This document shows, piece by piece, positions 36,658 through 46,398 of a stretch of DNA of 64,000 nucleotides. This DNA comes from Ochrobactrum sp. BTU1 (GTDB lineage: Bacteria; Pseudomonadota; Alphaproteobacteria; Rhizobiales; Rhizobiaceae), in the NCBI GenBank assembly GCA_018798825.1, contig CP076354.1:496001-560000 (forward strand), read 5' to 3'. The position numbers and the translations under genes were made by a program. The notes below the pieces were generated by a model that was not told where the DNA came from, ran no database searches, and saw only the letters and a list, made by a program, of their open reading frames with translations. How positions within the stretch are numbered: position 1 is the stretch's first letter; every line of letters starts with the position of its first letter.

Positions 36658-38451
36658 TTAGACCTCGCCTGAAACCTCACGGCGGCGGCGATCCAGTTCT
36701 TCACTATAGCGACGCAATGTATGTGCTTCACTCAAAAGCCCCAGCACTTTGCGGTCCTGTGCATTGTTGATGACTGCGAGTGCTTCAGCTTCCGCACGGT
36801 CAAAACGCGCAACAGCTTCTTTGGCATTCATCTGTGGAAGCAGGAACTCATCCTGATAGCGCAACAATTCGGAGATACTGCGTGTCTCATCCGTTGTGTC
36901 GAAACTCTCGGAATAGGCAGCAGGAACGGGAATCATGCCGACATATCGGCCGTCGCTATCGACGGCGATTACGCGCTGTGTTGAACCAAGCGGAAAGTCG
37001 TGGCGGAATGTTTCGATATCTGTGTCGATCTGCACCGTACGCACGTCATGACGCATCATCCGGGTGACAGTCAGGTTACGTATCCAGCCAATATCGTGTG
37101 CGGAACGTATAGCTTCACCGCGCAAGTGGAAACGCCAGGTTGCGAAGGAATAGCCGAAGGTTTTGCGAACCATCAGAGATGAAGACACGACGGCACCAAG
37201 CACAAGCATCGCAATCGGGAAATCGCCAGTTAGTTCAAGAGCCAGAAAGGTCATCGTCAATGGGCCGCCAACGATGGCGACGGCCATCGAACTCATGCCG
37301 ATCACAGCGTAGACCTCTGGTTCAAGCGTGAGTGGTAAGACATAGCCGGTCACGGCTGCAAAGAGCTTTCCAGTAAGCGCGCCAAGAAACAGGGACGCAA
37401 AGAACAAGCCGCCGCGAAATCCTGAACCGATTGAGATGGCTGAAGCCAGTGACTTGCTGAAAATTAGCAGCAGCAAAACCGGAATGGTTAGATTGGCATT
37501 CAGGTCGAGATGCAGGGCGCCATGGCCGGAAGCCAGAACTTGTGGCGAGACGAAAGCGATCATGCCAACAATTGCGCCACCAATGGCTGGAGCGAGAACT
37601 GTCGGGACCACGCTTTTGCGTGCGACACGCTCAACGTTTGTCACGCCACGCATGATGAGAATGGCAATGCCAGCAGCAAGAAAGCCGAGAACCAGTGCAG
37701 GCACATAGTCGCGTGCCGCAATGCTATCCAAAGGTCCGATGTGAATGACAAAAGGCGGACCACCGATGGCTTGTGTGACCAACATGCCGACGATGGCTGC
37801 GACCACCACAGGTGCAAGAGTGGCAATCGAGTAAACGCCGATAATGAGTTCAAACGCGTAGAAAGCGCCGGTCAGCGGTGCGTTAAAGGCGCTTGCAATC
37901 GCGGCTGCTGCACCACATCCAACTAAAGTACGCAAATCGGCGCGACGCAATTTCAGTGCACGTCCGATACGCGATGCGAAACCACTGGCGAGCTGCGTAT
38001 AAGCTGCTTCAAGCCCGACGGACGCACCAAACCCGTTGGAAATAAGGTTCTGCCCGACGAGGATAAAACTGTCCGTCAGCGAAAGATGGCCGCCGTGCAA
38101 AGCATTGGCTTCAATGGGGTCAACGATGGGACGTTTACGCCAGCGCGCCAGTACCCATATGACAATGCCCATGAGGATGCCGCCGGCGAGTGGAGCAATG
38201 TAAGCGCTGGAACTCAGTTCCGAGGCGGAGCTGAGCCGCTCCCCTTCCGCAAGACCGAACAGAGCTTGGTGCATCCACTGAGAAATGCCGCCAATTGCTG
38301 CAACAGCAAGCGCGGAAATCACGCCGATAACCACGCCCGCGATAGCGAGACCAATTTCACTGCCGCGCACAAGCGCGCGCATACGGAAGGGTACGAAAAG
38401 AACCCGCAAATACCGGTTGTGGCGCAGCTCGTTGATATTCATGTCAGACAC
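36658..38451 (-). CDS. ClC family chloride channel/antiporter with CBS domains
   Basis: Integral membrane ClC protein of 597 residues with about ten to twelve helices (to about residue 430), followed by a cytoplasmic CBS-type regulatory region. The selectivity-filter segment GASVGLEAAYTQ keeps the gating Glu in the place of the usual GREGP, and GSGFRGGLFFASLFLGA is also present. In bacteria such proteins exchange chloride for protons and help with acid stress. The CBS region (about 450-580) probably senses nucleotides. Confidence 0.92.
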   Translation of the reverse strand: MSDMNINELRHNRYLRVLFVPFRMRALVRGSEIGLAIAGVVIGVISALAVAAIGGISQWMHQALFGLAEGERLSSASELSSSAYIAPLAGGILMGIVIWVLARWRKRPIVDPIEANALHGGHLSLTDSFILVGQNLISNGFGASVGLEAAYTQLASGFASRIGRALKLRRADLRTLVGCGAAAAIASAFNAPLTGAFYAFELIIGVYSIATLAPVVVAAIVGMLVTQAIGGPPFVIHIGPLDSIAARDYVPALVLGFLAAGIAILIMRGVTNVERVARKSVVPTVLAPAIGGAIVGMIAFVSPQVLASGHGALHLDLNANLTIPVLLLLIFSKSLASAISIGSGFRGGLFFASLFLGALTGKLFAAVTGYVLPLTLEPEVYAVIGMSSMAVAIVGGPLTMTFLALELTGDFPIAMLVLGAVVSSSLMVRKTFGYSFATWRFHLRGEAIRSAHDIGWIRNLTVTRMMRHDVRTVQIDTDIETFRHDFPLGSTQRVIAVDSDGRYVGMIPVPAAYSESFDTTDETRSISELLRYQDEFLLPQMNAKEAVARFDRAEAEALAVINNAQDRKVLGLLSEAHTLRRYSEELDRRRREVSGEV

Positions 38452-38493
38452 ATAGAACAGGTACGCTTATCAGTCTCGGGTTGCGGTCCAAAA

Positions 38494-38526
38494 TATGAAA
38501 CGGTTTTCGGACAAGCAGCACGTTGA
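38494..38526. repeat. fragment of the dispersed palindromic repeat, copy 4
   Basis: TATGAAACGGTTTTCGGACA followed by a degenerate AGCAGCACG. It matches only the right arm of the family. Confidence 0.45.
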
Positions 38527-38699
38527 AGCAAATCACTTGAAGGCAATTATAGGCGCAAAACGAATAACCAAGCCTTATTGATTGCGTCATATTGCATTTC
38601 TGCACTGCAATTTGTTGACGGCTTTAATATGGCTGGAAGAAAACTGTTTAAGCCATATCGCTCGCAAAAGTGCCGGAAACGCGGGCATTTACCGCTCAA

Positions 38700-38749
38700 T
38701 TAAGAAAAGGTTTACGATTTCAATCACTTGGCGTTAACCGCATATTTAC
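38700..38749 (+). promoter_or_regulatory. two near-CtrA binding boxes upstream of ccrM
   Basis: TTAA-N7-TTTAC occurs at 38700-38715 and again at 38734-38749, 34 bases apart. The CtrA consensus is TTAA-N7-TTAA(C), so each box differs by one base in the second half. They lie 57-106 bases before the ccrM start. In Caulobacter, CtrA switches on ccrM late in the cell cycle, and ccrM has been reported as a CtrA target in Brucella abortus. The repetition supports function. Confidence 0.6.
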
Positions 38750-38781
38750 CCTACTCAGTAACCATAAGGACAAGTTTTTAG

Positions 38782-39939
<1,158 letters not shown>

Positions 39940-39941
39940 TC

Positions 39942-40008
39942 TTGATCCATTTGTTTTTGCGCACATCTTGTTCCGAAAACCGCATCGCACTTTTCGGAAT
40001 GCGCTCTA
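39942..40008. repeat. dispersed palindromic repeat, copy 5
   Basis: On the minus strand it reads TAGAGCGCATTCCGAAAAGT then GCGGTTTTCGGAACAAGATG. It agrees with copy 3 at most positions. Confidence 0.75.
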
Positions 40009-40085
40009 ACACTCTATATTTGCAGCATATTTAAGGAATTATGCTGTAGAGCTTACTATCGGACGACCTCCAACAAAGTCTGATG

Positions 40086-40122
40086 AAAAGACCCCCGAAG
40101 TGTTTCGCTTCGGGGGTCTTTT
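40086..40122. terminator. strong terminator between ccrM and the HAD gene
   Basis: Perfect 15-bp stem, 40086-40100 (AAAAGACCCCCGAAG) with 40108-40122 (CTTCGGGGGTCTTTT), 7-base loop, T-run to 40123. The A-run on the other side makes it usable in both directions for the convergent genes. Confidence 0.9.
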
Positions 40123-40143
40123 TCTGTTTAGGTATTTTTTGGA

Positions 40144-40758
40144 TCAGAATGAGAGACCGAGGCTTCTCAGATCGTCTGCCAATTTAGGTGCGCCGGTGAA
40201 ATGCACAGCCTGCCAACCGGCTGCTTTGGCGCCTTCCACATTGGCCGGACTGTCATCAATAAAAAGCGTTGCAGCAGGATCAAGATCGAAGCTTGCAACG
40301 TGATGCTCGTAAATTTCGCGGTCTGGTTTCAACATACGGATATCGCCTGAGACCGTGACGCCGCGGCTCTCCGTCAGAAACGGAAACCGTCCTTGCGCTT
40401 CACGTAATGTGTCGGAAGCGAAGTTCGTGAGCATGGTTACGTCATTGCCCTCAGCAATAAGTCCGCGCAGGATTGCAACACTGTCGTCATAGGAATGGGG
40501 TACCATCAGATTCCAGTTTTGGCGAAATGCGCGAATGTGACTGCTCTTTTTTGGGTGCGCTTCAATCAGCAGCGCTTCCGCATCCTGCCAGCTGCGGCCA
40601 CGATCCTGCTCGATATTCCAAGCGCCTGTGCAGATATTCTCCAGAAACCAGCGGCGCTCTGCCTCGTCAGGGATCACATCGAGATAGGCAAGCTCTGGGT
40701 CATAATGCAACAGCACTTTTCCAATATCGAAAACGACGTGTTTGACTTGATTGGTCAA
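40144..40758 (-). CDS. HAD family hydrolase
   Basis: 204 residues, YihX/2-haloacid-dehalogenase-like. The first motif reads VVFDIGKVLLHYD: the nucleophile Asp is present but the second motif Asp is Gly, as in YihX-type and dehalogenase-type members. Later motifs are TMLTNFAS, MLKPDREIYEHH and TLFIDDSPANVEGA. The start appears to be TTG, overlapping the mutY stop (TTGA), so it is coupled to mutY. Substrate unknown. Confidence 0.86.
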   Translation of the reverse strand: MTNQVKHVVFDIGKVLLHYDPELAYLDVIPDEAERRWFLENICTGAWNIEQDRGRSWQDAEALLIEAHPKKSSHIRAFRQNWNLMVPHSYDDSVAILRGLIAEGNDVTMLTNFASDTLREAQGRFPFLTESRGVTVSGDIRMLKPDREIYEHHVASFDLDPAATLFIDDSPANVEGAKAAGWQAVHFTGAPKLADDLRSLGLSF

Positions 40759-41849
40759 CGGTTTTTCCTCCCCCGTTTGAATGCGTCTGGAATAGCGGCA
40801 GTAATTGCCTTTTTCATGACAGTCGGCAGCGCTTCGCCTTCAAGTTCGGAAGGCGAAGACCACCAGCCTTCTGTAATATCGTGCTTGGTGATGTTGGCGG
40901 CTGAATAGACGGAAAGGCGCAATTCGAAATGTGTGAAGACATGCGTGATGCTGCCTGAGGCGACCCAGTCGCCAGCAAAAGGAGCGGCATCTACCGTTGC
41001 GTCGCCATCAATACGTGCCGTCCAGTGACTGCCCGGCACTTCTGTCATGCCAGCAAGCAGACCTTCACCTTTGCGTTTGCGCAACAAAACGGAACCATCA
41101 TCGGCGATTGCAACGAAAGCAGCGCCCGTTCGGATTGGCTTCGACGCTTTAGGGGCTTTGACGGGAAATTCTTCCGGGTCGCGCTTTGTAAGAGCTTCGC
41201 AGCCGTCATTGACAGGACAGATCGCGCAAGCTGGGCGACGCGGTGTGCAGATGGTTGCGCCTAAGTCCATGACTGCTTGCGCAAAATCACCAGGCCTGTC
41301 TGCAGGTGTCAACTCTCCCATAAGGAGGCGGATTTCTGCTTTAGCTGCAGGAAGAGGAGTGTCGATAGCATAGAGACGTGAAATAACACGCTCGACATTG
41401 CCGTCCACTACGGCTGCTGGCTGACCAAACGCAATTGCTGCGATTGCCGCAGACGTATAATCGCCGATGCCCGGTAGTTCTTTTAACTCGGCAGCGGTTG
41501 TGGGGAAGCTTCCGGCATACTGAGCTGCAACCAGATCTGCGCATTTTTTGAGATTGCGCGCGCGCGAATAATAGCCAAGTCCTGCCCAGGCTCGCAAAAT
41601 GTCGTCTTCGCTCGCAGCGGCCATAGCCATGACATCCGGCCAGCGTTCGACAAATTTGGTGAAGTATGATTTGACCGCTTCAACCGTTGTTTGTTGAAGC
41701 ATAATCTCCGAAAGCCATATCCGGTAAGGGTCAGCCTTGATGCCGCGCGATTGCTCTGATGGTGATACACGCCATGGTAGAATACGATGGTGCCGATCAT
41801 ACCAGTCAAGAATTCGTCCAGTTCTGTGGCTAACGCAGGTATTAAGCAT
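40755..41849 (-). CDS. mutY: A/G-specific adenine glycosylase MutY
   Basis: Base-excision repair enzyme removing adenine opposite 8-oxoguanine. 364 residues: helix-hairpin-helix ELPGIGDYTSAAIAAIAFG, catalytic Asp in AVVDGNVERV, the four-Cys iron-sulphur loop (C-x6-C-x2-C-x5-C in CTPRRPACAICPVNDGC), and a C-terminal NUDIX-like 8-oxoG recognition domain (about 230-350). The ATG at 41849 gives the usual N-terminus before DWYDRHHRILPWR; 32 extra upstream residues are in frame but unlikely. Confidence 0.95.
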   Translation of the reverse strand: MLNTCVSHRTGRILDWYDRHHRILPWRVSPSEQSRGIKADPYRIWLSEIMLQQTTVEAVKSYFTKFVERWPDVMAMAAASEDDILRAWAGLGYYSRARNLKKCADLVAAQYAGSFPTTAAELKELPGIGDYTSAAIAAIAFGQPAAVVDGNVERVISRLYAIDTPLPAAKAEIRLLMGELTPADRPGDFAQAVMDLGATICTPRRPACAICPVNDGCEALTKRDPEEFPVKAPKASKPIRTGAAFVAIADDGSVLLRKRKGEGLLAGMTEVPGSHWTARIDGDATVDAAPFAGDWVASGSITHVFTHFELRLSVYSAANITKHDITEGWWSSPSELEGEALPTVMKKAITAAIPDAFKRGRKNR

Positions 41850-41980
41850 TTTTCCGGTATGATTTAAGTGTCGGGAGAGGTACTCATCTCTGATTAGAGA
41901 CCTTTGTTTAGAATTGATAGAAATTAATGCGTGGCATCGCCTCACTGAGCTGCCAAGAGAATAGAAAATAAGGAGAGCCC

Positions 41981-42742
41981 GTGGTTGGTTCTGTCCCGGT
42001 TTACGCCATCAATCTTGCTCGCTCTCAGGACAGATGGGACGCCCTGCGCGCAAGCGCTGATGCATTCTCCATTGATATTCGTCGCGTAGACGCAGTCGAG
42101 GGTAAACTCCTTGCTCCAGAAGAGCTGACCGATTTGGACGAGAATAGCTTCCGCCGGTGGCATGGAAAAATTCCACTCCCTGCTGAAATCGGATGTTATT
42201 TCAGCCATATACGTGCGCTTGAAACAATAATCGCTGAAAACGAGCCTTTTGCAGTCATCGTTGAAGATGACGTGGAATTCACACCGGAGTTTCTTCCGTT
42301 TTTAGCCGCAGCCCGTAAGTTGGCAGGCTGGGATATTATAAAACTCGTCAATCATCGCACAAATAGCTACCGCAATTTTCACACTTTAGGTGCGGGATTT
42401 ACGATTGGTCGGTGTATGCATGGACCTTTGGGCAGCTCTGCTGCCTACATCGTTACACTTGAGGGGGCCAAGCGGCTACTTACGGCGATAAAGCCTATGT
42501 ATCTTCCATATGATGTTGCATTGGAGCGTGGATGGGCGGGCAGTTATGAAATCTTCACGACGAATAAGCCCATTGTCGCTCTGTCAGAAATACTAATATC
42601 TACTATAGCACAAGGTAGACAAGGCTACGCCAAAACGCGTTTACCTGCATACAAACGGCTGACAACGTTGTTGTTTAGAGCAACTGACTATATCAGGCGA
42701 ATCGCATACGCTCTAAGGCGAAATAGCCTGAAAGAGGTTTAA
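41981..42742 (+). CDS. glycosyltransferase family 25 (LPS-type)
   Basis: 253 residues. Opens VPVYAINLARSQDRWDAL, the signature of GT25 enzymes that add galactose or glucose to lipooligosaccharide cores; the metal-binding motif is VIVEDDVEF, and the acceptor region has GSSAAYIVTLEGAKRLL. GTG start with AAGGAG upstream. It contains several ATA and AGA codons and lower GC than mutY or smc, hinting at transfer. First gene of a three-gene sugar module; the next start codon follows its stop directly. Confidence 0.88.
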   Translation: MVGSVPVYAINLARSQDRWDALRASADAFSIDIRRVDAVEGKLLAPEELTDLDENSFRRWHGKIPLPAEIGCYFSHIRALETIIAENEPFAVIVEDDVEFTPEFLPFLAAARKLAGWDIIKLVNHRTNSYRNFHTLGAGFTIGRCMHGPLGSSAAYIVTLEGAKRLLTAIKPMYLPYDVALERGWAGSYEIFTTNKPIVALSEILISTIAQGRQGYAKTRLPAYKRLTTLLFRATDYIRRIAYALRRNSLKEV

Positions 42743-43990
42743 GTGGCATTTCTAAAAAAATCTTTTCTTCTCCGCCGGCGGGTGGACCATTGGGTTCTAG
42801 GCGTTGCATCTGCAGCGATGCCCATCCGATTAGGATTGGGCCCAATCATTCTTTTTGTATTTTCATGCATTGGTATCTATCTCAGTTTTGCTCGACACGC
42901 AGCGACCCGTCTATTTGCTAAGAAGTTCTACATATTCATTCTACTTTATGCTGGTTGGTCTTTAGGCCTCATTCTGTTCCGTGGAGAGCCGTTCGCTAAC
43001 AACCGACAAATTGGCTACACGCTTTTGATCACGGTATTCGCCTTTGCAGGTCCCGGAATGCTGCTGGTTCGGAACCCCCTTCGGGCCTATGTGCTAGGAT
43101 CGCGTGTCGGTGTCATTATGGCCGTCCTTGCGATTATATACCTTGTATTCGCTGAGGGTGGGCGGATTGGTGTTGGTGGCAACGAGGCAGTCTTTGCCTT
43201 TGTCGCAGGCGTGGCAGCTATTTCAGCCGCTATTCCAATTGGCAAAACTCATCGCTATCTTCCAAACGGCCCTCATTGGCTGATTTTGGGTTTGGTTTCT
43301 GTTCTGGCGTCGGAAACGCGGGCAGTTATTGTTGTGCTGCCGGTTTTTGCAGCGATCGAAGTCATCTTCTTCCTCAAACGCTTTAGTATTCGACAACAGG
43401 GAGCTGCTTATGCAGCCATGCTGGCCGCTCTCGCGGCTCTTGTCGTTGTAGGACCTGTTGGAGATATCATCTCCAAACGTTTTGCGGGAATGGTTGAATA
43501 CTACGACAGTGGTGACAGCTCACAATGGGAAGATAAAATTTCGGCAGATATCCGCGAAGTCATGTGGACTAGTGCTGCTAAGGTTATCGAGCGGAATCCG
43601 ATAGCGGGGGTTGGTGCTTATACGAAAATGGACGTAGTCCGGGCGCAAGCTGGAGAGCAAGCTGCTCTGTTGGAGGGATTTCGCCACGTCCATAATACTG
43701 TGCTCGATGAATTGCTGAACGATGGCATCATTGGACTGTTCTTCATGTTTGCGGCGTTCCTGGCGATTTTTGTGCATCTTTGGCGCAACTCCGATAGTTG
43801 GGCTATGCGCCGAACCTTGATTTACTTTGCGGTGGTTTGTGGCAGCTATGGCATGTTGCATAATCCATTGCTGCATGAGGTTACGATCTCGTCGGTGATG
43901 TTCTTCCTCGCAGCGCTGAATGCTGCAGCATCACGCCGCATTATGGCTTTGCGTCGTGCCGGCCTTACAAACTACATTTGCAGGAAATGA
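42743..43990 (+). CDS. O-antigen ligase/polymerase-like (Wzy_C) membrane protein
   Basis: 415 residues with about ten to twelve membrane helices and a large periplasmic loop (about 245-320). The loop ends in HVHNTVLDELLNDGIIGLFF, the conserved His-Asn block of WaaL/Wzy proteins that join or polymerise undecaprenyl-linked sugars. GTG start immediately after the GT25 stop codon. It likely acts on the surface polysaccharide built with the neighbouring glycosyltransferase and epimerase. Ligase versus polymerase cannot be decided from sequence. Confidence 0.85.
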   Translation: MAFLKKSFLLRRRVDHWVLGVASAAMPIRLGLGPIILFVFSCIGIYLSFARHAATRLFAKKFYIFILLYAGWSLGLILFRGEPFANNRQIGYTLLITVFAFAGPGMLLVRNPLRAYVLGSRVGVIMAVLAIIYLVFAEGGRIGVGGNEAVFAFVAGVAAISAAIPIGKTHRYLPNGPHWLILGLVSVLASETRAVIVVLPVFAAIEVIFFLKRFSIRQQGAAYAAMLAALAALVVVGPVGDIISKRFAGMVEYYDSGDSSQWEDKISADIREVMWTSAAKVIERNPIAGVGAYTKMDVVRAQAGEQAALLEGFRHVHNTVLDELLNDGIIGLFFMFAAFLAIFVHLWRNSDSWAMRRTLIYFAVVCGSYGMLHNPLLHEVTISSVMFFLAALNAAASRRIMALRRAGLTNYICRK

Positions 43991-43995
43991 CATCC

Positions 43996-44973
43996 ATGAA
44001 AGCAATCGTGACGGGCGCCGCTGGTTTCATCGGCTTTCACACCGCAGTGCGCCTTCTGGATGAGGGATGGCAGGTCATAGGTATCGATAATCTTAATGAT
44101 TATTATCAGGTTGACCTCAAGGAAACGCGTCTTGCCAAGCTGAATGCGCGCGACGGCTTTCGCTTTGCGCAAGCGGATGTTTCCGATGCGGAAGCTTTCA
44201 ATGCGGCAATTGGTGCTGATCGTGATGTCGATGTCATCGTGCATCTCGCAGCCCAGGCTGGCGTTCGTTATTCCATAGAAAACCCGGCAGCCTATGTGTC
44301 GGCCAATGTCATGGGGCAGGTTACAGTTTTTGAAACGGCTCTGAAGCTCGAAAAGCGTCCGCCAGTCGTTTATGCCAGCTCGTCGTCAGTCTATGGCGCT
44401 AACGAAAAAATTCCGTTTTCTGAAAGCGATGCTGTTGACCATCCGGTCTCGGTTTATGCCGCTACAAAGCGTTCAGGTGAACTTTTGGCCGTGTCTTATA
44501 AGCATGTTCACGGCCAGCATTCGACGGGTTTGCGCTTTTTTACGGTCTATGGTCCGTTCGGACGCCCGGACATGGCGCCATGGCTGTTTACCTCGGCAAT
44601 CCTCAAGGGCGAGCCGATCCGTGTTTTCAACAATGGTGAAATGCAGCGAGATTTCACATTCGTTGATGACATCGTAAGTGGCGTTTTAGGCGCCATAAAA
44701 CGCATTATGGAACAGCCTGAACAAACTGCGCCTGTCTATAACCTCGGCAATAACCGCCCGGTCATGCTCAGCGATTTCATCTCAGAAATTGAAAAAGCAT
44801 GTGGAAAGCAAGCGATCCGCAAACTTGAACCGATGCCAGCTGCCGACGTTCCGCGCACCTATGCTGATATTACACTTGCTGCGCGCGATCTTGGTTTCAG
44901 CCCTAAAACCACACTCGATGAAGGTATTCCTTTGTTTGTTGAGTGGTTTCGCGGCTATAATGGAACGCGATGA
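43996..44973 (+). CDS. NAD-dependent epimerase, UDP-glucuronate 4-epimerase-like
   Basis: 325 residues, extended SDR. The NAD loop is TGAAGFIGFHTA, followed by GIDNLNDYYQVDLK (typical of GalE-like UDP-glucuronate epimerases), HLAAQAGVRYSIENP, catalytic SSSSVYG and YAATK. It probably interconverts UDP-glucuronate and UDP-galacturonate to supply acidic sugars for the polysaccharide. Start at 43996 with AGGAA upstream; an ATG at 43987 is too close to it. Its stop overlaps the next gene (ATGA). Confidence 0.9.
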   Translation: MKAIVTGAAGFIGFHTAVRLLDEGWQVIGIDNLNDYYQVDLKETRLAKLNARDGFRFAQADVSDAEAFNAAIGADRDVDVIVHLAAQAGVRYSIENPAAYVSANVMGQVTVFETALKLEKRPPVVYASSSSVYGANEKIPFSESDAVDHPVSVYAATKRSGELLAVSYKHVHGQHSTGLRFFTVYGPFGRPDMAPWLFTSAILKGEPIRVFNNGEMQRDFTFVDDIVSGVLGAIKRIMEQPEQTAPVYNLGNNRPVMLSDFISEIEKACGKQAIRKLEPMPAADVPRTYADITLAARDLGFSPKTTLDEGIPLFVEWFRGYNGTR

Positions 44974-45479
44974 GCGAACGTAAACCCAAAAGAGGCTTCC
45001 GCCCTCTGGCAGATATGGCATCTGGTTTGATGGACCCGATGTTGCAAAAGCGTGCGGGTATCAATCTCTCATTGCTGCAATCCTGGGAAGATATTGTCGG
45101 CCCGGCAATAGGTGCTTCATCACGCCCGCTGCGCATTATCTGGCCGCGGCGCCTGCATGAAGACGATCCATTCAGTCCCGCTACGCTGATTATTGCCTGC
45201 GAAGGTTTTTCTGCTTTGCAGATCCAGCACGAAACGGGTGAAATTATCAGTCGTGTGAATGGCTTCCTTGGCTTCTCGGCTATAGGTCGCATAAAGATTG
45301 AGCAGAAGCCGCCTGCGCTGGATTTCAGGCGTAAGCCAAAGCGAATGGCTCCTCTGGCGCCTTCAGAAGAACGGCGTATCGATAAGGCAACGGACGGTAT
45401 TGAGGACGATGCTCTGCGCGCCGCTCTTGCCCGCCTTGGAAAAAATATACTCGCTGAGAAACGCGCCACGAAGAAGTGA
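44970..45479 (+). CDS. DUF721 (DciA-like) protein
   Basis: 169 residues with the DUF721 core LLQSWEDIVGPAIGASSRPLRI and a basic C-terminus. DUF721 proteins related to DciA load or recruit the replicative helicase in bacteria lacking DnaC. The alphaproteobacterial form next to a DsbA-like gene and smc is conserved. Its ATG overlaps the epimerase stop (ATGA), so it is now co-transcribed with the sugar module. Helicase loading here is inferred from the family. Confidence 0.82.
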   Translation: MSERKPKRGFRPLADMASGLMDPMLQKRAGINLSLLQSWEDIVGPAIGASSRPLRIIWPRRLHEDDPFSPATLIIACEGFSALQIQHETGEIISRVNGFLGFSAIGRIKIEQKPPALDFRRKPKRMAPLAPSEERRIDKATDGIEDDALRAALARLGKNILAEKRATKK

Positions 45480-45600
45480 GCGGCTTGCCTTAAATTTGAT
45501 CCAAGAGTCGTGCTGAACTTCATTTGATCAAGTGAGGGCTGGTGATTAGTCATCGGCCACCCTAAATTGCTCTTAAACGTCAACATTTAAACAGGACTGG

Positions 45601-46263
45601 ATGATTCGTATGCCTGCAACGCTTAACCGCAGACATGTTATTTCTCTTGCAGGCGCAGCTGCCGCAGGGTTGGCTCTTGCTGGCAATGCAAGCGCTCAGT
45701 CCCGCAGCGCGGAAGCCACCATCGATGCCGCCAAAGTCGCAGAACCTGGCAAGCTCAAGGACATGGTCTATGGTAAGGCCGATGCTCCAGTCACGATCGT
45801 CGAATATGCATCGCTGACCTGTTCGCATTGCGCTGATTTTGCAATCAACACTTTCCCGACCATCAAGGAAAAATACATCGATACCGGCAAGGCGAAGCTG
45901 ATTTTCCGCGAGTTCCCGTTCGATCCACGCGCAACCGCTGCTTTCATGCTCGCTCGCTGCGCACCGGAAGATCGTTATTTCCCGATGGTTGAAGTGTTCT
46001 TCAAGCAGCAGCAGCAATGGGCTGGCGCCGCTGATGGCGAAGCTGCACTGCTCCAGATCGCAAAACTTGCAGGTTTTACACAGGAGTCATTCAAGGCTTG
46101 CTTGACGAACCAGCAAGTTCTCGATGATGTGAGAGCGACGATGGAACGCGGTTCGACGGAATTTGGTGTGAACGCCACGCCAACTTTCTTCATCAATGGA
46201 CAGAAATACGCTGGAGCCCTTTCGGTTGACGAGATGTCGGCAATCATTGACAAGCTGCTCTAA
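45601..46263 (+). CDS. DsbA family periplasmic thiol oxidoreductase
   Basis: 220 residues. A Tat-like or Sec signal (LNRRHVISLAGAAAAGLALA) with twin Arg ends near NASAQS. The thioredoxin-fold domain has the redox pair CSHC in ASLTCSHCADF, and the cis-Pro loop NATPTFFING. It resembles the DsbA/BdbD-like thioredoxin_4 group and probably oxidises or isomerises exported proteins. AGGA precedes the ATG. A strong terminator separates it from smc. Confidence 0.92.
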   Translation: MIRMPATLNRRHVISLAGAAAAGLALAGNASAQSRSAEATIDAAKVAEPGKLKDMVYGKADAPVTIVEYASLTCSHCADFAINTFPTIKEKYIDTGKAKLIFREFPFDPRATAAFMLARCAPEDRYFPMVEVFFKQQQQWAGAADGEAALLQIAKLAGFTQESFKACLTNQQVLDDVRATMERGSTEFGVNATPTFFINGQKYAGALSVDEMSAIIDKLL

Positions 46264-46279
46264 GCCGCCTTTCGGCAAG

Positions 46280-46310
46280 AAAAGCGGACGCTTCGTTGCG
46301 TCCGCTTTTT
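46280..46310 (+). terminator. rho-independent terminator after the DsbA-like gene
   Basis: Perfect 12-bp stem AAAAGCGGACGC (46280-46291) with GCGTCCGCTTTT (46298-46309), loop TTCGTT, ending in five T. Confidence 0.88.
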
Positions 46311-46320
46311 GTGTTTATAC

Positions 46321-46370
46321 GCAAGCGCCAGGCGAAAAAGTGGAAGCCGGTTTTTCGCATAACCGGCGCG
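46321..46370. repeat. divergent copy of the dispersed repeat, copy 6
   Basis: GCAAGCGCCAGGCGAAAAAG then TGGAAGCCGGTTTTTCGCAT and CGGCGCG. Same arm layout as the family but with several changes, so possibly a related subfamily. Confidence 0.45.
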
Positions 46371-46398
46371 TTGAAACAGTTTCGGGGAGGGCTCACTG

